A stretch of DNA of 24,535 nucleotides from assembly GCA_041485845.1 (NCBI GenBank), contig JBGPKH010000048.1, forward strand, positions 1 through 24,535, in the 5' to 3' direction. Below are positions 1-8,432 of this stretch, piece after piece (the stretch's first letter is position 1; the number at the start of each line of letters is the position of its first letter). The position numbers and the translations under genes were made by a program. The DNA is from OMOG01 sp041485845 (GTDB lineage: Bacteria > Acidobacteriota > Terriglobia > Bryobacterales > Bryobacteraceae). The notes under the pieces are model-generated. The model had not been told where the DNA came from and ran no database searches. It saw nothing but the letters and a program-made list of their open reading frames with translations.

Positions 1-244
1 AGCAAGCGGATTCGCGTGAATTGGCGGTCGCGACTCGCAGTCGGGTTCGAGAACGCGGAGCGAGCGGAGGAGCGCAGTCCTGGGCGCGGCAGCGTGTCCC
101 AGGGCGAAACGGTCAAGTTATTTTTGCGCGCGCGCTAAGTTGCCGCGATACGGGGCGCTTACCCGTTTTCGGGATTTCGCGGTTCAGCGGCGGCAAACTG
201 GCGTTCCGGGGGATCAACTTACGCGCGAGTCTCCGCGCTTCCCG
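1..244. other. Left-edge intergenic region, no gene recognised
   Basis: This stretch lies downstream of the histidine kinase gene, which ends at 245 on the minus strand. The short open frames across it have no recognisable domain and no convincing ribosome binding site. A small inverted repeat (CCCG, TTTT, CGGG at 162-173) and an imperfect one around 81-112 could form weak hairpins after the kinase, but neither has a T-run that would make it a confident terminator. Confidence 0.4.
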
Positions 245-1882
245 CTACCCGCTATGAGGCGGGGAAGCGGCTGGAAAACGAAGTACAATGCGTGTGCCCG
301 AGCACGCCTGCTGCTCCAGCGATCCTTCCAGTTGTTTGGTCAGGATCGCTACGATCCGTAAGCCGAGGGATTGTGTATCTAGCTGCGCGAGGCGGCCAGC
401 GGGTAGACCGATGCCATTGTCTTCGATCGCAAGCTCCAAAGTTCCAGGCTCGGATTCACGAAAGGAAACGCGAATCTTACCGTTCCGCTGGCCGGGGAAC
501 GCATACTTGAAGGCATTCGACAGCAGCTCGTTCAAGATCAAAGCGCAAGGCACGGCCCGTTCTATGTAGATTTCGATGGGATCGACGTCCATCTCAATCG
601 AAATCCGGCCCGGTTCGCCGACGAACGCCGAGTACAGCCCCTGCGCGAGTTCTCGCGCATAATCTGAGAAGTCGATGCGATCGAGATGAGAACTTCCGTA
701 CAGGTGCTCATGGATGAGCGCCATGGAGTACACCCGCTGCTGACTTTCACCAAGCGCCAACTTTGCCTCAGTACTCCCGGTCGCATCGGCTTTCATGCTG
801 AGCAGACTTGAAATCACAGCGAGGTTATTCTTCACGCGATGGTGAACCTCCTGGAGCAGGACTGTCTTTTCTCTCACCGCCGCCTCCAATTCACGCACGG
901 TCTTCTGTCGTGTCTCCTCGACGCGCCGGCGTTGCGTGATGTCCGAAAAGAACAGCGAAAGCCCCTCGGGCGACGGATAGCAGCGGACTTCGAACCAGGC
1001 ATTGAGCGGATCGGGGTAACACGCCTCCACCTGCACCGGGACGTTTTCTGAAACGGCGCGGCGGAAGGCCACGCCGAAGGGCAAGTCCGCCGCTCGCGGC
1101 CACAACTCCCACACACTCTTGCCGAGCAGTTCCTCAACCGTCCTGCCCAACATTTTCGCGCCCGCCGGGTTGACGTAAGTACAGCGCCACTCATGGTCGA
1201 AGGTGTTGAAGCCGTCGGAGATGCTCTCCAGTATGGCGATGGTCCGGCGGTGGGCGTTGAGCAGTTCCTGCCGCATCCGGTTTGGCTCGCTGATGTCGCT
1301 CACTACGGCGCGACATACCGAAGCCCCGTCCGCGTCCTGCACCGTGGTGGCCTCCACGCACGTCCAGAAGGGGGCCGCGGCCTTTCTCACCAGCCGCATC
1401 TCCCACACCTGCCGCCCGCCCGTTTCAAAGAGCCGTTTGAGGTGCAGGTAGTTGACGTCCTGGTCCTCGGGGAGGACAAAGCGGGATAAGGGCTGCTTGA
1501 CCAAAGCGCGTCTCGTCACGCCGAGCAGTTTGGCGGCGGTTAGATTGGCCTCCAGAATCAGGCCCTGTTCGCTGAGCGTGAAATAGCCTACCGGCGCCAG
1601 ATCGTACAGGTCGAAATACCGCGCCCGCGAAGCTTCCAGTTCCTCCTGCGTCCGGCGCAGCTCCTCGTTCTGCATCTCCAGCTCGATCTGGTGCACCTCC
1701 AGTTCGTGGAGCGTGCGCTGCAATCCCTCGGGCGTCGGCGCCTCCAGGTTTTCCGGCGCTTGGGCGCCTTTTCCCCGGCTTATCGCCTCCGCCCGCTTGC
1801 GCAGAGCTTGCCCTGTGTCCGATTGCCGTGAACCTGTCGAAGGGTCGACACCACGCCCTGAACGTGGCTCTTTCTTAGTCAC
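245..1882 (-). CDS. PAS-domain sensor histidine kinase, HisKA_2 family
   Basis: A 545-residue cytoplasmic sensor kinase; no signal peptide or membrane segment is visible. Residues about 53-90 form a charged coiled coil leading into a first PAS domain (about 88-200, with DLAPVGYFTL). A second PAS domain follows (about 212-320), then a HisKA_2 dimerisation helix with the box EVHHRVKNNL (345-354; likely phosphorylated His348). The ATPase domain has an N-box with Asn451 and Asn456 and a DNGIGLP loop at 488-494. This kinase type is often light- or stress-linked in other bacteria, but no LOV cysteine motif or GAF domain is obvious, so the stimulus is unknown. The gene starts with GTG, 12 bp after the upstream CheB/CheR gene, with a strong Shine-Dalgarno sequence overlapping that gene's stop codon. 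No response regulator is encoded next to it, so its phosphotransfer partner must lie elsewhere. Confidence 0.93.
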   Translation of the reverse strand: MTKKEPRSGRGVDPSTGSRQSDTGQALRKRAEAISRGKGAQAPENLEAPTPEGLQRTLHELEVHQIELEMQNEELRRTQEELEASRARYFDLYDLAPVGYFTLSEQGLILEANLTAAKLLGVTRRALVKQPLSRFVLPEDQDVNYLHLKRLFETGGRQVWEMRLVRKAAAPFWTCVEATTVQDADGASVCRAVVSDISEPNRMRQELLNAHRRTIAILESISDGFNTFDHEWRCTYVNPAGAKMLGRTVEELLGKSVWELWPRAADLPFGVAFRRAVSENVPVQVEACYPDPLNAWFEVRCYPSPEGLSLFFSDITQRRRVEETRQKTVRELEAAVREKTVLLQEVHHRVKNNLAVISSLLSMKADATGSTEAKLALGESQQRVYSMALIHEHLYGSSHLDRIDFSDYARELAQGLYSAFVGEPGRISIEMDVDPIEIYIERAVPCALILNELLSNAFKYAFPGQRNGKIRVSFRESEPGTLELAIEDNGIGLPAGRLAQLDTQSLGLRIVAILTKQLEGSLEQQACSGTRIVLRFPAASPPHSG

Positions 1883-1887
1883 GGGCC

Positions 1888-1897
1888 GGCTCCTTCA
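1888..1897 (-). promoter_or_regulatory. Ribosome binding site overlapping the upstream stop codon
   Basis: On the minus strand the stop codon TGA of the CheB/CheR gene (1895-1897) runs directly into AAGGAG, five bases before the kinase's GTG at 1882. The arrangement supports the GTG as the true start. It also predicts that translation of the kinase is coupled to that of the upstream gene. Confidence 0.75.
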
Positions 1898-4800
1898 GGC
1901 GATCTCCCTCTCCGTCGTGGCAATGGCATACGCTTCCCCGGCGTCGTTCACCAATGCAGTCGCGGTCAGCATCACCTCCACCATCCGGCCGTCCTTGGCG
2001 ATCCGTTGTATGCGGTGCGGCTCCAGAACCGCACCACGGCTTTGTCGCCGGACCGCGGCCAATTCTGCCTCCCGCGCCCTCTCTGGGATCAAATCGCGAA
2101 TGTTCATCGCCAACGCCTCGGCTGCGCTCCAGCCGTACATCCTTTGCGCCGCCGGATTCCAGGCCAGGATACGGCCCTCAAAATCCTGCACCGTGACCGC
2201 ATCGTTGGCGTCGCGCACCACCGCGGCAAGCCGGCGCAGGGCCTCGGAATCCCCCCGCGCCGCCCGCGCATTTCTCATCTCGGTTACCTCAGTGAAGGTG
2301 ATCGCCGCGCCCTCGATCGCGTTTTCCAGGGTACGATAAGGCCGCATGCGCAGCAGGTACCACTCGCCCGCCCGGCTCTGAACTTCAACCTCTTTGGGCG
2401 TCAGACTGTCCAGCACCGACTGCACGTCGGCCACCAGGCCGTCATAACCCACCAGGTTGGAGACGATGTGGCCCACCGGCCGCCCCACGTCAGTCGGGAT
2501 CAGGTTAATCGCCTGGGTGACGGCGGGGGTGAAGTGCCGGATGCGCATGTGCTCATCCACAAAGATGGTGCCGACACCGGTGCCGGCCAGCAGGTTGTTC
2601 ATGTCGTTGTTAGATCGCGATAGATCGGCCACCTTGGTTTGCAGTTCGGCGTTGACCGTGGTCAGTTCCTCGTTGACCGACTGCAATTCTTCCTTGGATG
2701 TCTCCAGTTCCTCGTTGGTGGATTGGAGCTCCTCGTTTACGGACTGCATTTCCTCATTGGAGGATGTCAGCTCTTCGTTGGTCGATTGGAGCTCATCGCT
2801 GGTGAGCTGGAGGTGTTCCTCCTTGGCTCGCAGCTCCTCCTTCAGCATCGTAATGCGCCGGTCGACTTGCGTTGCGCTCTCGCCGGCTCCTTCGCCTGCA
2901 TCACCTTCGCCTGCATCACCTTCGCCTGCATCACCTTCGCCTGCATGCAGGGCGGTGGCCTGTTCGGGCGGCTTCGGGTCCATCGCCGGAACGGCCTCGA
3001 AAACTACCAGGTACAGTCTGGGCGCGACGCCTGGGTCCGGGCCTGCGGGCACCGGGTGGACCGTCAGGTTGACCGTGGTGAAATCGCCGTTGGTTTTGAC
3101 CACGAGGCCCGCGCGACGCACCGTCTCCTGGTTCACCACCGCTTTGTGAAGCGTGGTGGTCAACGCCGGCCGCAATCCTTCGCGGGCCATCTTCAGGATG
3201 TTCATGCCGGCCTCGCCATGGGCCGGTTCCAGGTACCGGCCGGTGCGGCCCTGGAGGTAGAGGATGTCGCCGTGCTCGTTGACCAGCGCGCCTGCCGGGG
3301 TGTGCTGTTGCAGCATCGCCCGCTCGGTCACCTCGCGCACCGAAAACTTGCTTTCTCCAGGCGCTCTTACGGAGGGCCGCACCACGGATCGTTCTTCCGG
3401 CCGAAGCGGGAAAAACCCCGGGCGGCGTGTCCCCTCAACTTGTTCCTTGCGCACATACAGCTTCGACTTGCGATCCATCGTGGCAAAGAGGTCGTCGAAT
3501 TCGCCCACCGTCTCGGACGAGCCCAGGAAAAGCATGCCGCTCGGGTTCAACGCGTAGTGGAAGAGCGGGATCAGCTTCCTATGTAGTTCCCCTCCCATAT
3601 AGATCAACAGGTTGCGACAACTGATCAGGTCGAGTTTGGAAAACGGCGGGTCTTTGATAGCGTCCTGTTCGGAAAAGATCACCATGTCGCGGATGCTCTT
3701 ATGGATGCGAAAGGCGCTGCCGTCCGGCTCTTGGACCAGGAATCGCGCCAGCCGCTCCGGCGAGATGTCGACGGCAACGCTGGCCGGGTAGACGGCGGCG
3801 CGGGCCTGGTCGATGGCACGGCGGTCAATGTCGGTGGCGAACATCTGCAGTTTGAAATTCTGCTTCAGCGCCTCCAATCGCTCCTGGAGCAGGATGGCAA
3901 TGGAATAGGCCTCCTCGCCGGTGGAACAGCCGGGTACCCAGACGCGAATCAATGAGTCCGCCGGCTTGCCGGCAAAAAGCCGCGGGATGACCTGTTCCTG
4001 GAGCGCCCCGAATGCCTCCGCGTCGCGGAAGAAGCTGGTGACGCCGATCAGGAGGTCGCGAAAGAGCGCCTCCACATCGGCCGGAGTGTGCTCCAAATAG
4101 CGGGCATACTTGTCCAATTGCCTGATCTGATGGACCGCCATACGCCGCTCCACGCAGCGGGTGATGGTGTTTAGCTTGTACTGGGAAAAGTCGTGGCCGG
4201 TTTGGGCGCGCAGCAGCCGGAAGATCTTTTTCAGCGAGTCTTCGGCGTTGGGGCCCAAGGGAGAAATCGGGCGGGATGTTTTTCCGAAGGAGAGCGCGAC
4301 GTAGGCGATGAGCTGGGACGCCATCTCGGCCGGCGGCAGCACATAGTCCACCAAACCGGTGTCAATGGCGCTGCGCGGCATGCCGTCATATTCGGCGGAT
4401 GTGGGGTTCTGCGCGATCGACATGCCACCCTCGCCCTTGACCGCCCGCATCCCCAGGGTGCCGTCGCTGCCCGTGCCGGAGAGCACGATGCAGATGGCCC
4501 GCTCCTGCTGGTCCTGGGCCAGGGAACGGAAGAAAAAGTCAATCGGCAGACGCTGGCCGCGCGATGCCTCCTGTTCCAGCAACTGTAGCGTGCCGTCTAA
4601 GAGGGCCATATTTCGGTTGGGCGGGATGATGTAGGTGCAGTTGGGCTTGACCGCCATCCCCTGAGTAACCTCGAAGACTTGCATCCGGGTATAGCGCTTG
4701 ACCAGGTCGGCAAGGATGCTCTTGTGGTCCGGGGCCAGGTGCTGCACCAGGACAAAGGCCATCCCGGGATCGTTGGCGGGCATCCCGGAAAAGAAGGCTT

Positions 4801-4939
4801 CGAACGCCGCCAGCCCTCCGGCAGAGGCGCCAATCCCGACAACGGGAAATCCCGAATCGGCGTGCCCGGATGGCGGATCGGCCGCTTCCCGAACGACCAC
4901 TTCCTCGGGCTTCTTCGCTCTGCGTCTGGTTGTCGCCAT
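1895..4939 (-). CDS. CheB methylesterase / CheR methyltransferase / PAS hybrid protein
   Basis: A 1014-residue multidomain signalling protein. The CheB methylesterase domain is at about 31-215, with the catalytic triad visible as Ser39 in GIGASAGG, His67 in VQHLAP and Asp159 in SGTGSDGTLG. The CheR methyltransferase follows at about 230-495, with the SAM-binding VPGCSTGEEAYS (335-346) and CRNLLIYM (441-448). A PAS-like segment lies at about 540-650. Next come a short Gly-Glu-Asp-Ala repeat (667-685) and a long heptad coiled coil (about 695-775, repeated NEELxS units), then two C-terminal PAS domains (about 780-885 and 900-1010). There is no receiver domain on CheB, as is usual for these fusions. 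A good purine-rich ribosome site precedes the ATG. No chemoreceptor or CheA is nearby, so a role outside chemotaxis, coupled to the following kinase, is likely. Whether both enzymes act on a receptor is not shown by the sequence. Confidence 0.95.
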   Translation of the reverse strand: MATTRRRAKKPEEVVVREAADPPSGHADSGFPVVGIGASAGGLAAFEAFFSGMPANDPGMAFVLVQHLAPDHKSILADLVKRYTRMQVFEVTQGMAVKPNCTYIIPPNRNMALLDGTLQLLEQEASRGQRLPIDFFFRSLAQDQQERAICIVLSGTGSDGTLGMRAVKGEGGMSIAQNPTSAEYDGMPRSAIDTGLVDYVLPPAEMASQLIAYVALSFGKTSRPISPLGPNAEDSLKKIFRLLRAQTGHDFSQYKLNTITRCVERRMAVHQIRQLDKYARYLEHTPADVEALFRDLLIGVTSFFRDAEAFGALQEQVIPRLFAGKPADSLIRVWVPGCSTGEEAYSIAILLQERLEALKQNFKLQMFATDIDRRAIDQARAAVYPASVAVDISPERLARFLVQEPDGSAFRIHKSIRDMVIFSEQDAIKDPPFSKLDLISCRNLLIYMGGELHRKLIPLFHYALNPSGMLFLGSSETVGEFDDLFATMDRKSKLYVRKEQVEGTRRPGFFPLRPEERSVVRPSVRAPGESKFSVREVTERAMLQQHTPAGALVNEHGDILYLQGRTGRYLEPAHGEAGMNILKMAREGLRPALTTTLHKAVVNQETVRRAGLVVKTNGDFTTVNLTVHPVPAGPDPGVAPRLYLVVFEAVPAMDPKPPEQATALHAGEGDAGEGDAGEGDAGEGAGESATQVDRRITMLKEELRAKEEHLQLTSDELQSTNEELTSSNEEMQSVNEELQSTNEELETSKEELQSVNEELTTVNAELQTKVADLSRSNNDMNNLLAGTGVGTIFVDEHMRIRHFTPAVTQAINLIPTDVGRPVGHIVSNLVGYDGLVADVQSVLDSLTPKEVEVQSRAGEWYLLRMRPYRTLENAIEGAAITFTEVTEMRNARAARGDSEALRRLAAVVRDANDAVTVQDFEGRILAWNPAAQRMYGWSAAEALAMNIRDLIPERAREAELAAVRRQSRGAVLEPHRIQRIAKDGRMVEVMLTATALVNDAGEAYAIATTEREIA
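2891..2946 (-). repeat. 15-bp in-frame tandem repeat inside the CheB/CheR gene
   Basis: Three perfect copies and one partial copy of a 15-bp unit (plus-strand TTCGCCTGCATCACC) encode a repeated Gly-Glu-Gly-Asp-Ala linker. The linker lies between the PAS-like segment and the coiled coil. Because the unit is a multiple of three, copy-number slippage would change linker length without breaking the frame. Confidence 0.9.
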
Positions 4940-5242
4940 GATCCCTTTCCTCCCTTTCCTTTCTACGCTGGATACTCGCCGGGCGTCGCGTGCAACTCCT
5001 CCGCAGCCGGCGGCCCCCCGGCATCGTCGTCCACCGAAGCGCCCCGCACAAATAACTGGATCGTTGGGCAGCTCCGGGGGCGGGATCGCGCCTCTCCGCT
5101 ACCTCCGCGTTCTCGCCAGTGAGTCTCGTCTTCGAACCAGGTTATTCTTGCCTGACCTCTTACGTCATTTTAGCAATCGCTGTCGCACGCTGGCTGTTTG
5201 AACGACCTTCCAACTCATTACACCAGCGTCAGGCCGAAAGCT
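4940..5242. other. Intergenic region upstream of the CheB/CheR operon
   Basis: About 300 bp lie between the end of the acetyltransferase gene and the start of the CheB/CheR gene, both on the minus strand. The promoter of the signalling operon should be here. The more AT-rich part at about 5130-5200 is the likeliest place, but no pair of -35 and -10 boxes stands out. Overlapping open frames lack recognisable protein features. Confidence 0.4.
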
Positions 5243-6217
5243 TCAAAACCCTTCCCACACGTAGGCCGAAAACCGCCTCACCGTGAAGAATCCGACCCGC
5301 TCGTAAAGCTGCACCGCCTCATCGTTCGCCGCGGTTACGGTGAGACTCCCGGAGCGGCAGCCGTGCTCGCGCAGGGTCGTCAGCGACTGCCGCAGCAGCG
5401 CGTGCCCCACGCCCGTGCCGTGTACCGGGGGCGATACGCAGATCTGCGTGATATGGCCGCATTCCGGCGCCACCATGCTGGCCAGCGAGATCCCACACAT
5501 GTGTCCCGTCGCCGATTCAAAGGCCGCGAAGGACGCCGGCCGGTAGAAGGCGCCGCACCCGGGATACTGCACGATGTTGTACAGGAAGCGGCGCGCGCCG
5601 GCGGCGCTGCGGTACTGGTCGTTGATGCGGCTGTCGATGTGGCCGGCATACGCCGCGGCAATCAACCGCGCGGCGGCATCCGTGTACTGGTCGTTCCACC
5701 GCTCGATGTAGATCGGCCGCCGGAAGCGCCCTTCGGCCAGCGGGCAGCGGCGCAGGTCCACGCGCATGAAGTTGCGCTCGTAGGAGCTCATGCAATCGCT
5801 GCGCGGCACCGAACGCCCGGGCGCGAAGCCCAGCATCATGAGCTGCGATTCGATGCGGCTGACCGGCGGACAGGCCACCATCGCCTCGATCGCCCATTCC
5901 AGCAGCCGGTGCTCGCGCTCCGCGGTGCGGAATTCGCGCCGCACGTAGAGGTCGCCGATCAGGCCCTTGTTATCTTCCACCACGTAGTACAGGTACCCGG
6001 AGACTTCGCCGTCTTCCACAAGCGCGCCGCCGTTCAACACCCGTAGATCCACAAATCGCCGCACCAGGTCGGCCGATTTCTCGAAATCCCAGTCGAGCTC
6101 ATCGCGCCACGCGGCGGTTTCTTCGTGAAGCAGGGGCTCCAGGTCCCGCGCCGAAAGGCGGCGCAGGTCGACAATCTCCGCGGGCCGCGAAGGGGCCGGA
6201 TGAAGCCTGGCAGCCAT
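5243..6217 (-). CDS. GNAT-family N-acetyltransferase, probable two-domain form
   Basis: A 324-residue cytoplasmic protein. The C-terminal half is a clear GNAT acetyltransferase: the acetyl-CoA pyrophosphate loop appears in ICVSPPVHGTGVGHALL (about 259-275). The end of the fold appears in VTAANDEAVQLYERVGF (about 294-310), including the usual Asn298 and Tyr305. The N-terminal half (about 40-130) has a GNAT-like strand/helix run (SGYLYYVVEDNKGLIGDLYV) but no intact loop, so it may be a degenerate second GNAT domain. The substrate cannot be read from the sequence. The ATG lies 7 bp after the stop codon of the M49 peptidase gene, so the two are very likely co-transcribed. No Shine-Dalgarno sequence is evident, which fits translation by re-initiation. 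Confidence 0.9.
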   Translation of the reverse strand: MAARLHPAPSRPAEIVDLRRLSARDLEPLLHEETAAWRDELDWDFEKSADLVRRFVDLRVLNGGALVEDGEVSGYLYYVVEDNKGLIGDLYVRREFRTAEREHRLLEWAIEAMVACPPVSRIESQLMMLGFAPGRSVPRSDCMSSYERNFMRVDLRRCPLAEGRFRRPIYIERWNDQYTDAAARLIAAAYAGHIDSRINDQYRSAAGARRFLYNIVQYPGCGAFYRPASFAAFESATGHMCGISLASMVAPECGHITQICVSPPVHGTGVGHALLRQSLTTLREHGCRSGSLTVTAANDEAVQLYERVGFFTVRRFSAYVWEGF

Positions 6218-6224
6218 CGCGCTG

Positions 6225-8216
6225 TTATTGTACCCCGTACATCGCCGCGTAGCTCAACTGCTGTTTCACAAAGTCGCGCGGGTAGGAAATCGCCACCGGC
6301 GCGGCCTTGCCGGAAGCGTCCATTTTCGCCGTAAGGTCGGCATAGATGCCGCACCAGTAGGACGGCACGTTCAGTTTGTCGTAGCGCGCTACTACCTGGT
6401 CGCGCAGGGCCGGGTCGAAGCGCACGCCGTACCGGTCCACCAGGGCCTTGATCGCCGGGTAGTCGCCTTCGGCCTTGATGCGCATGAGCTCGGCCAGCAG
6501 CATGCCGGCTCCGCGGCGCATCTGGTCGAAGTCCTTCAGCGCCAGATAGGTCTTTCCGTTGCGCTGCGTCTTCTCGATGGCGGCGGTCTTGTCCATGAGG
6601 TAATGCGCGATGAGCTGGCGGTTGCGCTGGTGGTCTTCCTCGATGGTGTCGCCCCGCGGAATGCGCTGCAACTGCGTCAGGGCGACGCGCACCGCGCCAT
6701 AGTACATGGCCTTTCCCACATCGGGGCTGGAGACCAGTCCCAGTTGCTGGAGCTTGGGGTCGAAAATATTCCACAGCGCCATGAGGTCGGCGCGCGCCTC
6801 TTCGAGCGTGGAGAAGTATTCCTTGAGCGCGGCTTCCGAGCCACCTTTCAGCTTGGGATTGAGTTTGCCGGAACCGTGCCCGATCACCTCGTGCAGCGCG
6901 GTCATCATGTCGGACGCCTCTTCTCCGTACTTTTTCGAAATGGCGATTTCTTCCGGCGCGGCGGCGAACTCTTCGAGCGCGCCGAAGCCCGTGGCTTGCC
7001 GCAAGGTCCGCGAACTGCCCGTGAACATAAAGCTCTTGCTGCCGTACTTCTCGCGGATTTCGTTTTCGTTGGGCAGGTTGTCGCCCACCGTATTCACGTG
7101 AAAATCGCCGGTCTCGATCACCGTTTCGACGGCCTTGGCCAGCGGCGGCTTCACGCCCTGTTTCTTGTACTCCGGCGCCCAGGGGGCGTGGTCCTCGAAG
7201 TACTGTGCATTGTCCGCGAGCCTGGTCATCAATGCGTTCAGCTTCTCGTCCGTGATGCTGACGAAGCTCTGCGACGTCCCCTTGGCGGCGCGCGGGTCGC
7301 GGTAGACCTCGATGAAGCCGTTGGCGAAATCCACCGGCGGGTTGTTCTGCACCCAGCCGATGCCGAACTGGATCCAATCGGCCGGATTCCCCGTCTGGTA
7401 GTAGCGGATGAGGGCGGCCAGCACCTGGTCCTGCCCGGGTTCGGCGTATGCCCGCGCCTTGTCCAGAAACTCGTTGGCCTTCTTCAGGAAGAGCGCGTAC
7501 CTGCCGGGCGGGATCTTGCCGTCCGGCGTCCCGGCGCGATACACCTCTTCGACGAGCTTTCCATCCGGGGTTTTCACGAGCCGCGAGTTCAGGGGGTACG
7601 CATCGTGGAAGTCTTTCAAGTCCGCCATGCGGACGCCGGAGTAGAAGTTGTTGGCGCTGGCCTGGAGGATGTCGAGGTTCCCCTGCGGGCTCTTGGCCGT
7701 GATCGTGGGCTGGAAGTTGGGGTCGAACAAAGAGAGACGCAGGGCTTCCATCTCGCGATCCAGGCCGGCCTGGTCGCGAATCTCCGGCGTTCCGTAGGGC
7801 GTGCCTTTGAACGCGCCCGCGCGCAGCGCCGATTGCGCCCCGGACTTGAGCGCCTCGAAGGAGAATTCGGGCAGAAACTTCTGCGCCGTCATCTCGTTGT
7901 GATTGCCGCGGTTGGCCCAAAAGAGCTTGGTGAAATCGACGAACGGCCGGCGGCCGCCGGGCGGCAGGCGCATCAGCGCTTCGAGCAGGCGCTTCTGGCG
8001 CAGGCCGAAGGCCGAGTTCTGATCGTAGTTGATGGGATCGATGGCAATGGATGCCTGGGCCAGCCAGTAAGTCAAAGTCTGCTGGCGCGGGGAAAGCTTC
8101 TTGAAGCTCTCGGCTTCCAGTTGAACGAATCCGGTGGCGCCCACGCGATCCACCATCGCGCCCCGGTCCGCCGCCATGGCGGTGAGAGCGAAAACGAAAA
8201 TCGGCAAGGTTCGCAA
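6225..8216 (-). CDS. M49 (dipeptidyl-peptidase III family) metallopeptidase, exported
   Basis: A zinc-dependent aminopeptidase of the M49 family, which releases dipeptides from the N-terminus of oligopeptides. In the longer 672-residue reading from GTG 8243, the zinc motif HEVIGH is at 451-456. The second motif EEARAD is at 481-486, whose second Glu (482) is the third zinc ligand in the family. Length is close to the bacterial family norm. The chosen start is TTG at 8216: it has a good AAAGGGAAG ribosome site (8231-8223) 6 bp upstream, whereas the GTG at 8243 has none. Starting there gives a short signal-peptide-like beginning (basic residue, then LPIFVFALTAMAA), suggesting export to the periplasm or envelope. 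Classical eukaryotic DPP III is cytosolic, so the location is notable, though inferred. It is followed at once by the acetyltransferase gene. Confidence 0.92.
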   Translation of the reverse strand: MRTLPIFVFALTAMAADRGAMVDRVGATGFVQLEAESFKKLSPRQQTLTYWLAQASIAIDPINYDQNSAFGLRQKRLLEALMRLPPGGRRPFVDFTKLFWANRGNHNEMTAQKFLPEFSFEALKSGAQSALRAGAFKGTPYGTPEIRDQAGLDREMEALRLSLFDPNFQPTITAKSPQGNLDILQASANNFYSGVRMADLKDFHDAYPLNSRLVKTPDGKLVEEVYRAGTPDGKIPPGRYALFLKKANEFLDKARAYAEPGQDQVLAALIRYYQTGNPADWIQFGIGWVQNNPPVDFANGFIEVYRDPRAAKGTSQSFVSITDEKLNALMTRLADNAQYFEDHAPWAPEYKKQGVKPPLAKAVETVIETGDFHVNTVGDNLPNENEIREKYGSKSFMFTGSSRTLRQATGFGALEEFAAAPEEIAISKKYGEEASDMMTALHEVIGHGSGKLNPKLKGGSEAALKEYFSTLEEARADLMALWNIFDPKLQQLGLVSSPDVGKAMYYGAVRVALTQLQRIPRGDTIEEDHQRNRQLIAHYLMDKTAAIEKTQRNGKTYLALKDFDQMRRGAGMLLAELMRIKAEGDYPAIKALVDRYGVRFDPALRDQVVARYDKLNVPSYWCGIYADLTAKMDASGKAAPVAISYPRDFVKQQLSYAAMYGVQ

Positions 8217-8262
8217 AGTGTTCTTCCCTTTAGAGCTTGTCACGAAATAACGTTGCGAACTA

Positions 8263-8323
8263 CCGCTCCCTTCGGCCGCGGCTCGGCAAGAGACGCGTTA
8301 CTGAGCCGCGACCACAGGAGCGG
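8263..8323. repeat. REP-like inverted pair in the divergent intergenic region
   Basis: Two roughly 24-bp imperfect copies face each other. The outer arms are CCGCTCC (8263-8269) and GGAGCGG (8317-8323). The inner arms are CGCGGCTC (8277-8284) and GAGCCGCG (8303-8310), with an 18-nt loop. From memory, 'GAGCCGCGAC...GGAGCGG' palindromes are frequent between genes in acidobacterial genomes; I could not verify this here. The pair lies between two divergent genes, upstream of the peptidase start and before the lipoprotein promoter. Confidence 0.7.
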
Positions 8324-8379
8324 GAGAAGGTTGTTTCATGACAAGCCCTTACCTACATGTTAGCCCGCGGGCCGCGGCT

Positions 8380-8408
8380 TTGACGCTCGAGGCCACATAC
8401 GGTATCAT
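8380..8408 (+). promoter_or_regulatory. Sigma70-type promoter of the lipoprotein gene
   Basis: TTGACG (8380-8385) and TATCAT (8403-8408) are separated by exactly 17 bp. Transcription would begin at about 8414-8417, giving an unusually short leader that is almost only the GGAGGA ribosome site (8418-8423) before the ATG at 8433. Confidence 0.65.
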
Positions 8409-8432
8409 GGCCCCCGCGGAGGAATACTAACG

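Noticed and set aside
6034..7920. 628-codon minus-strand frame overlapping the peptidase gene in another frame
   Set aside because: Arg/Gly/Pro-rich translation with no domain, lying inside the true coding sequence; it merely runs into the acetyltransferase gene out of frame.
6228..8363. 711-codon plus-strand open frame opposite the M49 peptidase gene
   Set aside because: It is antisense to a gene with clear zinc motifs and has no recognisable domain; long antisense frames are expected in GC-rich DNA.
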